A DNA stretch of 64,000 nt, from assembly GCA_047602125.1 (NCBI GenBank), contig JASGIB010000001.1:1426001-1490000 (forward strand), written 5' to 3'. Every line of letters begins with the position of its first letter. Position 1 is the first letter of the stretch. Source of the DNA: Pseudoluteimonas sp047602125. GTDB taxonomy: Bacteria > Pseudomonadota > Gammaproteobacteria > Xanthomonadales > Xanthomonadaceae. Below, in pieces: positions 25,608-34,000 of the stretch. Below the pieces are notes generated by a model. That model had not been told where the DNA came from. It searched no databases and was given only the letters and a program-made list of their open reading frames with translations. The position numbers and the translations under genes were made by a program.

Positions 25608-28055
25608 TTACGGGATCCACGACCAGACCTGCACCTTCACGAAGCGGATGATGGCCTGCGAGAACGCCTTCCACACCGGCATGGTTTCGCCCTGGATCTT
25701 GGCGCTGCCGGTCATGCCGGTGTTCAACTTGCCGTCGTGGTTGTCGATCGTCGCGATGACCTTGAGCGTGGTGCCGGTCTCTTCCTTGGTCACGTTGCGG
25801 TCGATCGTGGTCACGGTGCCGTCGAATTCGCGGTTGAAGTACGCGACCGGGCGGATGCGGACCTTCGCGCCGGGCTTCACGTACTGCACGTCGGCCTCGG
25901 GGATGTCGACTTCCGCCGTCACCGTGCCGATGTACTCGACCGTCGCCAGCGGCTGGCCCTTGTCGAGGAAGCTGTTGGTGCGGTCCTTGAGGTGCAGGGT
26001 CAGGATGTTGCCGTCGAAGGGCATGCGCACTTCGGTGCGCGCGACCTTGTCGGCCTCGATGGCGCGCTGCTGTTGCAGGCTCGACAGCTTGGCCTCGGCC
26101 GCCGCGATCTCGTCGGCGGTGGCGCCGGACTTCACCAGCTGCAGGTCGGCGATGCGCTCGGTCACCTCCATGGCGTCGTCGTCGCGCTGCTTGCGCGCGG
26201 TATCGAGTTCCTCGAACGACATCGCGCCGGAGTTGTAGAGCTTCTCGACGCGCGGAACCTTCTCGCGGCTGTAGCGCGCCGTGGTCCGCGCGGTTTCCAG
26301 CGCCTCCTGCGCGACCCGCACCTGTTCCGGCTTCGCCCCCGCCTTGAGGTTCGCGAGGTTGGCGGCCTGCTCCTGGATCTGCGCATCCAGCACCTTGACC
26401 TGCCCGGAGTAGTCGTTGTCGGCAAGGCGCGCGATCACCGTGCCCTGCTTCACCGATTCGCCGCCGTCGAAGTACACGGTCTGGACCAGCCCGGGGGTAT
26501 CGGTCGACAGCACCTGGCGACGCAGCGGGTAGATCGAGAACGAGCCGCTGACCTCGTACGGATACGGCAGGAACAGCAGCACGATCGGCGTCGCCAGCAG
26601 CACTTTCTTCCACCAGCTCATCGGCGCCTTCGGCGTTTCGCCCGGGGCCATGTCGTCGGCGGTGAGCGTGCGCTTGCGCCAGCGATCGAACTGCTGGGTC
26701 TTTTCGTAGATGTCGCCGAAATGCTTGAGGCCGGTGTAGTTGCGCCACAGCAGGTAGGCGACGAAGGCGCCGGCGATGAGCACCGCAGAACCGCCCAGGC
26801 GCAGGTGGCCGTTGAGCCATTCCAGCAGGCCGACCCCGATCAGCAGCACCAGGAACACGAGGTAGGTGATGGTCGCCAGCGAATACAGCGCCAGCGCATT
26901 GCTGTTGGCGGGCTCGTAGACGTCGCCGCGGACCTTGCCGACCAGCGCGCGATAGGCCTTGCCGCGGAGGTTCTTTTCGTTGAGGAAGGCCGAAAGCAGG
27001 AAGTAGGCGCTACCCTTGGCCAGCGGGTTGCCGGCCTCGATCAGCAGGCTGGCGCCCGCGACGAGGATCATCATCAGGGCGAACTCCGTCAGTCCGCTCT
27101 GGTGGTCGCGCGTGTTGTACCAGACCAGCATGGCGACGCTGAACAGGAACAGGCGCAGCAGGATGTTGGAGGCATGCAGCCACATCGTCTCGCGGCGACT
27201 GAGCTGGTCGGTGCCGGTCATGTGCGTGGTGAAGCGCGGGATGAAGCCGAGCAACACGGTGAGGCCGATCTTGTCGACGCTCACCCGGAACGCGTTCGCC
27301 ACGAACGACATCACCAGCACGGAGAGCACGTTGACCGTCAGCAGCATGAAGATGATGCGTGCGAACAGGCTGAAGTGCGCGTGCAGGTTGCCGAGGTCGG
27401 AAGCCAGCAGGTGCCAGTTCTTCGCCGCCAGCACGATCGCGACCACCAGCAGCACGGGCACCGCGTACATGACGTAGCGCAGCGGCGCGACGATCGGCGC
27501 CAGCTGCTTCAGCATCGACCGCGGGTCGAACAGCGGCAGCATGCGCGAAGCCGCGCGCGCATCCACGCCGGTGGCGCCCTCGACGCCCGGCGGCAATTCC
27601 TGCGCGGCACTGGCCGCCTTGGCGTCCGTCGGCGTCGCCGACGCATCCGCGCTGGCCACGGGCGCGGCCTGGCCGACCGTGCTGAAGGACTTGTGCACCG
27701 CCTTGCCGTCGACGACTTCGAACGCGCGCTTGGCGTACTGCTCCAGCAACGGATGCTGCAGGGCCGATTCCTCGAACAGCTTCTGGTCGGCGATCGAGGC
27801 GAACAGGATGTCCAGCTCGTCCTTGGTGATGTCGCGGCCGAAGCGGTCGTGGAACACCGCCTGCAGCTTCTCCAGCGTCTCGCAGCCCGGCAGCACTTCG
27901 AGGATGAAGAACTGCCACGGGTCGAAGTCGTAGGTCTTGCCGTACAGCTTGTCGCGCAGGACGTAGCTGTGCTCGCTGCCCTTGGCGATCCGGAACGCCT
28001 CGAGGCGGCGGATGAGGTAGGCGGGGAGGACGATCTTCTGGCTGGGTTCGGTCAT
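25608..28055 (-). CDS. PqqD-like/M50-like/HlyD fusion membrane protein (export adaptor)
   Basis: 815 aa. Residues ~1-110 resemble a PqqD-type peptide- or cargo-binding domain (DFDPWQFFILEVLPGCETLEKL). Residues ~190-480 hold several membrane helices whose loops (LLGFIPRFTTHMTGTDQLSRRE) match the membrane core of M50-like transport proteins, but the HExxH zinc motif is absent: the equivalent helix reads VLVMSFVANAF. After a final helix (~490-510), residues ~515-815 are an HlyD-type periplasmic adaptor: two lipoyl-like halves around a long coiled coil (~565-690). It overlaps the TolC-like gene in ATGA. The pair could form an export duct; no ABC or RND pump is encoded nearby. Confidence 0.82.
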   Translation of the reverse strand: MTEPSQKIVLPAYLIRRLEAFRIAKGSEHSYVLRDKLYGKTYDFDPWQFFILEVLPGCETLEKLQAVFHDRFGRDITKDELDILFASIADQKLFEESALQHPLLEQYAKRAFEVVDGKAVHKSFSTVGQAAPVASADASATPTDAKAASAAQELPPGVEGATGVDARAASRMLPLFDPRSMLKQLAPIVAPLRYVMYAVPVLLVVAIVLAAKNWHLLASDLGNLHAHFSLFARIIFMLLTVNVLSVLVMSFVANAFRVSVDKIGLTVLLGFIPRFTTHMTGTDQLSRRETMWLHASNILLRLFLFSVAMLVWYNTRDHQSGLTEFALMMILVAGASLLIEAGNPLAKGSAYFLLSAFLNEKNLRGKAYRALVGKVRGDVYEPANSNALALYSLATITYLVFLVLLIGVGLLEWLNGHLRLGGSAVLIAGAFVAYLLWRNYTGLKHFGDIYEKTQQFDRWRKRTLTADDMAPGETPKAPMSWWKKVLLATPIVLLFLPYPYEVSGSFSIYPLRRQVLSTDTPGLVQTVYFDGGESVKQGTVIARLADNDYSGQVKVLDAQIQEQAANLANLKAGAKPEQVRVAQEALETARTTARYSREKVPRVEKLYNSGAMSFEELDTARKQRDDDAMEVTERIADLQLVKSGATADEIAAAEAKLSSLQQQRAIEADKVARTEVRMPFDGNILTLHLKDRTNSFLDKGQPLATVEYIGTVTAEVDIPEADVQYVKPGAKVRIRPVAYFNREFDGTVTTIDRNVTKEETGTTLKVIATIDNHDGKLNTGMTGSAKIQGETMPVWKAFSQAIIRFVKVQVWSWIP

Positions 28056-29629
28056 TTGCTGGAATCCGGTCGAGTCTGTGTCGATGCGTGCGTGTCGGCC
28101 ACCGGGGCCTGCGTCGCCGCGGCGTCGGTGGCGGCGGCGCCCTGTTGTTCGTGGGCGACCATCCAGCCGCCGCCCATGGCCTTGTAGATCGAGATCAGCG
28201 CCAGGTAGGTGTCGCGGTCGCGGCCGACCTGCTTGTCCTGCGCGTCGTACAGGTCCTGCTGCGCATCGAGCACCTCGATGAAGCTCGATTGGCCGCCGTC
28301 ATAGCGCGCCTCGGACAGGCGCACCGCATCGCGCAGCGCGGCCAGCTGCTGGGTGCCGGCGGTCGCGATTTCGCCCGCCTTGGCGTTGAACACCAGCGCG
28401 TCCTCGACCTCGCGCAGCGCGGTCTGGATGGTCTGCTGGTACTTCACCAGCATCTGCTTCTGCACCGCCTCGGAAGCGAGGATGTCGCCCTTGATGCGGC
28501 CGCCGCTGAAGATGGTGCCGAGCACGCCGGCACTGATCGAATCGGTCATCGCCGAGCGCTGCAGCAGGGTGTCGACCTGGGTGCTGCCGAGGCCGAGCAG
28601 GCCGGTCAGGGAAATGGTCGGGAAATATTCCGCCTTGGCTACGCCGATCTTCGCGTTCGCCGACACCAGGTTCTGCTCCGCCTGCAACACGTCCGGGCGG
28701 CGCTCGAGGATGTCGGAAGGAATGCCCGCCGGCACCGGCGGCAGTTTCAACGCAAGCAGCGAACCGCGCTTGACCGGGCCGGGATTGCGGCCGAGCAGCA
28801 GGGAGGTCGCGTTCTCGAGTTGCGCGACTTCGCGTTCGAGTTCCGGCACGGCGCCGGAGACGTCGTACAGCGCGGCGCGGGCCTTGGCCACGTCCAGCTG
28901 CGAAGCGGCGCCGCCCTCGTATTTCTTCTGCACCAGCCCCAGCACGTCGTTGCGGTTCTTTTCAGCTTGCCGCGCGAGCTCCAGCTGGTGGTCGAGCGCG
29001 AGCAGCTGCACGTAGCTGGTCGCCACGCTGGTGACGACGGTCAGCATCATCGCGCGGCGCGCGTCCTCGCTGGCCATCACGTCGGCGCCCGCAGCTTCCT
29101 TGGCGCGGCGCACGCGGCCCCACAGATCCAGTTCCCAGCTAAACGTGCCGCCCAGTTCGAACGAGTTCTGGTAAGGGGTGCCCACGGTGTAGTAAGGGGG
29201 GGTGAAGTTGCGCTCCGGGCTCAACGGCCTTGGAAGTTCTTCGCTGAAGCGCTTGCGCTGCGCCGAGGCGCTATAGCCGACCTGCGGCCGCCCGTCGGCG
29301 CGCGTCACCTGCAACTTGGCGTCGAATTCCTCGACGCGCAGGGTCGCGAGCTGCAGGTCCTTGTTGGCGTCGATGGCCTCGGAGATCAGCGCGTCCAGCG
29401 CCGGGTCGCCGAGCCCCTTCCACCATTCGGTGTTGACCACGTCCTTGGCGTTCGGCAATTCGCTGCGCCAGGCCTGCGGCAGCGCCACGTCCGGCCGCTG
29501 GTAGTCGGGGCCGAGCGTGACGCATCCGGTCAGCGCCGTCGCCAGCGCGCAGGCCAGCAGCGCGCCGCCGCGACGCGCGAATGCCGCGTGTCGTTGTTCC
29601 AGGTTTCCCCGCATGCGTTCCCCGATCAT
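28052..29629 (-). CDS. Outer-membrane efflux lipoprotein (NodT/TolC family)
   Basis: 525-aa outer-membrane factor with the two internal repeats of the TolC fold (long coiled-coil helices such as ELARQAEKNRNDVLGLVQKKYEGGAAS). A lipoprotein signal (ACALATALTGC) anchors the N-terminus, followed by the family's LGPDYQRPDV. It would form the trimeric channel across the outer membrane that receives cargo from an HlyD-type adaptor, here encoded immediately downstream. ATG 29629 was chosen because it overlaps the previous gene's TGA (ATGA), giving translational coupling. The C-terminal ~25 residues are Ala/Thr-rich and low in complexity. Confidence 0.92.
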   Translation of the reverse strand: MIGERMRGNLEQRHAAFARRGGALLACALATALTGCVTLGPDYQRPDVALPQAWRSELPNAKDVVNTEWWKGLGDPALDALISEAIDANKDLQLATLRVEEFDAKLQVTRADGRPQVGYSASAQRKRFSEELPRPLSPERNFTPPYYTVGTPYQNSFELGGTFSWELDLWGRVRRAKEAAGADVMASEDARRAMMLTVVTSVATSYVQLLALDHQLELARQAEKNRNDVLGLVQKKYEGGAASQLDVAKARAALYDVSGAVPELEREVAQLENATSLLLGRNPGPVKRGSLLALKLPPVPAGIPSDILERRPDVLQAEQNLVSANAKIGVAKAEYFPTISLTGLLGLGSTQVDTLLQRSAMTDSISAGVLGTIFSGGRIKGDILASEAVQKQMLVKYQQTIQTALREVEDALVFNAKAGEIATAGTQQLAALRDAVRLSEARYDGGQSSFIEVLDAQQDLYDAQDKQVGRDRDTYLALISIYKAMGGGWMVAHEQQGAAATDAAATQAPVADTHASTQTRPDSSK

Positions 29630-30105
29630 TTGTGCTCCGCGCGCGACAGCATTTCGAAGGCGTAGTCCTCGACTTCCTTGATCTTGATCAGCCGGTGGCG
29701 CAGCTCGTTGAGCACGCCCTCGACCCACATCAGGTGGTACTCGACCATCCGCCGCTCCTCGACGATGTCCTCGATCGGCATGTTCGGCGGGCGGCCGTGC
29801 TCGTCGAACAAGAACTTGATGCCGTCCGCCAGCTCGCGGTTGGTGCTGATGTGGTGCACCTGCTTCTGCAGGAAGGTGCGCGCCTTCTTGGCGTTGAACG
29901 AATCCACCACCGCCTGGCGCAACGCCTGCTGGTGGGCCTTCATCTGCGAAGGATCGGTGCGCCCGGTCAACGGATCGAGCGGCGCGGGCGAGAGGCGGCC
30001 GCGGACGACCTTCGCATTGGCCGAGATGTTCGACGGATGCACCGCCGGCGCCTTGGCCGGCTTGTCCTCGGGCGTGGTGGTCGTGGTCGGCTTGTTGTCA
30101 GGCAT
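29626..30105 (-). CDS. Small conserved-looking protein of unknown function in the lipid operon
   Basis: 159 aa, not recognised. Residues 1-45 are a disordered Thr/Pro/Lys-rich tail. The rest is charged and helical (MKAHQQALRQAVVDSFNAKKARTFL, then ERRMVEYHLMWVEGVLNELRHRL and KIKEVEDYAFEML), predicting a soluble helical bundle without signal peptide. It overlaps the sulfotransferase gene by 8 bp and the TolC-like gene in ATGA, so its production is tied to both. It could be a regulator, chaperone or carrier partner; nothing in the sequence decides this. Confidence 0.7.
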   Translation of the reverse strand: MPDNKPTTTTTPEDKPAKAPAVHPSNISANAKVVRGRLSPAPLDPLTGRTDPSQMKAHQQALRQAVVDSFNAKKARTFLQKQVHHISTNRELADGIKFLFDEHGRPPNMPIEDIVEERRMVEYHLMWVEGVLNELRHRLIKIKEVEDYAFEMLSRAEHK

Positions 30106-31009
30106 ATCCGAATTCCCTGGCCAGTTCGACCACTTGTGGATAAAGGCGCTTGCCGTCCTTGCGCCACGGCAGCTCGGCGTCCAGCGGCGGGATCTTGGGC
30201 GTGTGCGGGCGGAAGGTCGGGCCGGAGAGGAAGTTCGGGTCGTTGCCGAACAGCGCGGTCACCGGGCCGAAGCAGGCGAACGGCGAGCGCTCCGGATGCA
30301 TCATTTCCTCGATCGCCTCGTCGTCGTCGCGCAGGCCCGCCCAGCGCGCGATCGCGCCGAGGTGGGTGCGCGGGTCGGCCATGATGTCCTCGCCGCGCAT
30401 GCGGATCTGCTGCTCCGGCGGGACTTCGTCGAGGAAGTCGAGGATGTTCATGTTGACGTCGTGCCAGGCGATCTGCGGTTCCAGCAACGCGTAGTCCTCG
30501 TCGATCTCGAACGCGTTCATCTTCATCGTGAACGCGCCTTCGTTGATCGCCATCACCGACTTGCCCTGCGGGATGGGGTGGCGGATCAGGTGGATGAAGC
30601 GCGCGTCGGGGAAGGCCTTCAGCAGGCCGCGCATGCGCGGCACCGCGACGGCGTAGGACGGGCTTTTCTCCACCGCGACCAGCGGATCGATCGCCTTGAC
30701 GATTTCCTGAAACACGCGGCCGGTGTCCCAGTCCTCGCGCGCCGAAGCCCAGGAGCGCGCCATGTTCACCGTCGTCGTGGTCTGCTCCCCGCCGTAGATC
30801 TCCGCCACCGCGCGCATCAGGCCATGTCGCGCCATCGCGCCGCGCTCGGCGTTCTCACCTTCCACCCCGACCCACAGGTCCACCAGCTTCTCGACGTTGA
30901 ACAGGCACAGCTCCGGCAAGCCGAAGGCTTGCGGATGCTGGCCCAGCATGGCGTTCACCAGCGATGTGTACGACCTGGGCGGAGCCAGGAGGAAAAGTGG
31001 GGCGGTCAT
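30098..31009 (-). CDS. PAPS-dependent sulfotransferase
   Basis: 303 aa, a single sulfotransferase domain that moves sulfate from PAPS to a hydroxyl group. The 5'-phosphosulfate loop is APPRSYTS (residues 9-16), where Tyr replaces the usual Gly of PRSGTT. The 3'-phosphate segment is RFIHLIRHP (137-145) ending in S151, and EKSPSY (114-119) matches the family's substrate-side region. It has no transmembrane anchor, so it is cytosolic. It lies 57 bp after the large NMO-KS-AT-ACP gene, in the operon. A sulfated lipid, or sulfonation-driven chain release, are the two readings. Confidence 0.9.
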   Translation of the reverse strand: MTAPLFLLAPPRSYTSLVNAMLGQHPQAFGLPELCLFNVEKLVDLWVGVEGENAERGAMARHGLMRAVAEIYGGEQTTTTVNMARSWASAREDWDTGRVFQEIVKAIDPLVAVEKSPSYAVAVPRMRGLLKAFPDARFIHLIRHPIPQGKSVMAINEGAFTMKMNAFEIDEDYALLEPQIAWHDVNMNILDFLDEVPPEQQIRMRGEDIMADPRTHLGAIARWAGLRDDDEAIEEMMHPERSPFACFGPVTALFGNDPNFLSGPTFRPHTPKIPPLDAELPWRKDGKRLYPQVVELAREFGYA

Positions 31010-31066
31010 CGGTGGTCCGGCGGTACGGCACTCAAGCGGGGCTCCTCGCGATCATCCTGGGTCGCG

Positions 31067-34000
31067 TCAGGCGCGCTTGCGCTCGTCCGCGTGCAGTTCG
31101 TGCACGCTGCCGCCCTTGGCCGAAGCGCCCGGCGCGGCCTGCACCAGCAGGTCGAGCATGCCGTTGAGCGTGGGCTGCGTGTTGAGCTTGCTGCGGTTGG
31201 GAGTGAGCGCTTCGCGCATCGCCTCGGGCAGGGACTGCAACATCGCGCCGACGACTTCGATGCGCTTGATCGAGTCGATGCCGAGGTCCGCTTCGAGGCC
31301 CTGGTCGAGGCCGACCATGTCGCGCGGATAACCGGTCTTCTCCTCGATGATGCCGAGCAGCATGTCGGCCAGCTTCTCGCGGTCGAATGCGGCGTCCGCG
31401 GCGTCCGCGGCGGCGGGCTGCGGTGCGGGCGCGGCAGGCGCCGGCGTCGGTGCGGGAGCCGCAGGCGCGGCGGCCACGGGCACTTCGATGGCAACCGCCG
31501 GAGCAGGTGCCGGCGCGGCCACGATCGGAGCCGGCACCGCGACCGCAGGCTGCGGCGCGGGCATCGCCGCGACCGGCATCGCCGGAATGGGCGCGGCCAG
31601 GCGCGGCGCGCGCGCGTAGGTCGCGCGCGGCATCGGCGAAGCTTCGCCCATGTAGGCCGCCATCACCTGTCCCTGGGTTTCCAGGAACTGGCGCATGGTT
31701 TCGAAATAATTCGCCATGACATCGGCGTCGTTGGATTTGCGCTCGTACATGTGCCGTTCCTCGCTTGCCCGGCGGCGAACTGGTTGGGAAAGTCCACCCG
31801 CGGCCGGTCGCGGAATGGAGGGTGTGGCTTGCGCCATCGCCGGAGCGGCGACGGGACGCGGCGTGGTTGCTTGTGCCGCCGGTGGCGCGACGGGCGCCGC
31901 CGGGGCGACGGCCACGGCCGGTGCCGCCTGTGCCGCGGGCGCCGGCGTTGCAGCCGGGGCGACGTAGTCGACGGTGACGCCGATCTGCGGCATCGGTTCG
32001 CTGGCGCGACGCGCCTTGCTGCCGTTGAGCAGCCAGGCGGTCCTCGGCAGCGTCGTGTCGGGCACGAGCGATTTCAGGTTCGACGGATCGCCGATGCGGC
32101 AATCGCGGCCGGCGAACAGACGGCGCGGATCCAGCGCGATGCCCGCGGCGAGCAATTGTCCGAACGCGTTCAACAGGCCCGGCAGGCCGGTGCCGTTGTC
32201 CAGCGCGATCGCGACGTGCGGCTTGTCGCCGAGGATCTTCGCGGTCAGCCCGGACAGCACCGACTTCGGCCCGACTTCGAGGAACACGCGCGCGCCATCG
32301 GCGTGCATGGCCTCGATCTCGGCCACGAATTCGACCGGCTGCACCAGGTGCTCGGCCATCGCGCGCTTGGTCGCGGCGATGTCGGCGGAATGCGGCTTCG
32401 CGCTGGCGTTCGAATACACCGGCATCGCGGCATCGCGCCACGGCGTGGCTTCGATCTTCGCGGCCAGCGCGTTGCGCGCCGGCTTCACCAGGCTGGAATG
32501 GAACGCCGCCGCGACCGGCAGCATCGTCGCTTCGACGCCGGCCTTGGCCAGCGCCTGCATCGCCGCTTCCATGCCTGCGTGCGAACCGGACACGACGGTC
32601 TGGGTCGGCGCGTTGTGGTTGGCGACGACCACGCCCTGGATGCCGGCGATCGCCTGTTCGACCTGTTCGCGGCTGCCGCGTACCGCGGCCATGGTGCCGA
32701 GTTCGCTGCCCTCGGCGCGCGCGGCGTCGACGATGAAGCGGCCGCGCGCGGCGGACAGCGACATCAACGCGTCGAAATCGATCGCGTCCGCGGCGTGCAG
32801 CGCCACGAATTCGCCGTAGCTGTGGCCCGCGGCCATGTCGCCGCCGACGCCGAACTCGCGCAGCAACCGCAGCATCGCGACTTCGACCGCGCCGAGCGCG
32901 GGCTGGGCGACGTCGGTGCTGGTCAGTGCCTGGCGCGCCTGCGCCTTGGCTTCGTCGTCGTAGGTGCCGCGCGGCAGGATGAAGCGGCTGAGCATGGACT
33001 CGTCGCCGAAACGCTGCGCGAATTCGCCGGCGAGCACGCGGTCGGCATCCGACAGGGCCTGCGCGCAGACCGGGAAGTGCAGCGCGAGCTCGCGCAACAT
33101 GCCGGTGTATTGCGAGCCCTGGCCGGGGAACAGCAGCGCGAGCTTGCCCGGCGCCTGCCCGGCGGCCGCATGGCGGATGGTCGGCGGCAGCGCCTGGGTT
33201 TCGCCGCGCAGGAACTTCACTGCGCTTTCCAGTTGCACGCCGAGGTCGCGCAAGTCCTTCGCCACGATCGCGAGCGTTTCGCGGCCCGGCTGCCAGCGTT
33301 CGGCCAGGCTCGCGCCGAGGTCGCGCAACGCGACATCCTGCGCATCGGCGAGCTGCGATTGCAGCGCGGCGACGCGCGAGAGCAGCGATTCGCGGTCCGG
33401 CGCGCTCCACAGCAACAGTTCGGTCGGCCACGTGCGCGATGCCGCGGAAGGACGCAGCCATTCGCGGTATTCGCCTGCGTATTCCTGCAGGGCGATGTGG
33501 AAGTTGGTGCCGCCGAAGCCGAACGCGCTGACCGCGGCGCGGCGCGGCGCGCCATCGGCCGACTCGAGCCACGGCTGCGGTTCGTCGAGCAGGTACAGCG
33601 GGCTGTCGTCCTTGCGCAGGATGGCGTTGGGATTCGGGGTATTGCCGTGCGGCGGCAGCACGCGGTGGTGCAGCGCCAGCGAGGCCTTCACCAGGCCGCT
33701 CACGCCCGCGGCGGCCTTAGTGTGCCCGATCAGCGTCTTCACCGAACCGATCGCGGCCTGGCGCGGCCTGCCGCCGGCCTCGGCGATCAGGCGCGTGGTG
33801 CTTTCCAGTTCGGCGGTGTCGCCGGCGACCGTGCCGGTGCCGTGCGCTTCGAACAACTGCACGTCGCCCGGGCCGAAACCGGCCTGCGCGTAGGCGCGGC
33901 GCATCGCGCGCAACTGGCCCGCGGGCAGCGGCGCGGTCAGGCCCTTCGCATAGCCGTCGCTGCTGCCGCCTACGCCCTTGATCACCGCGTAGATGCGGTC

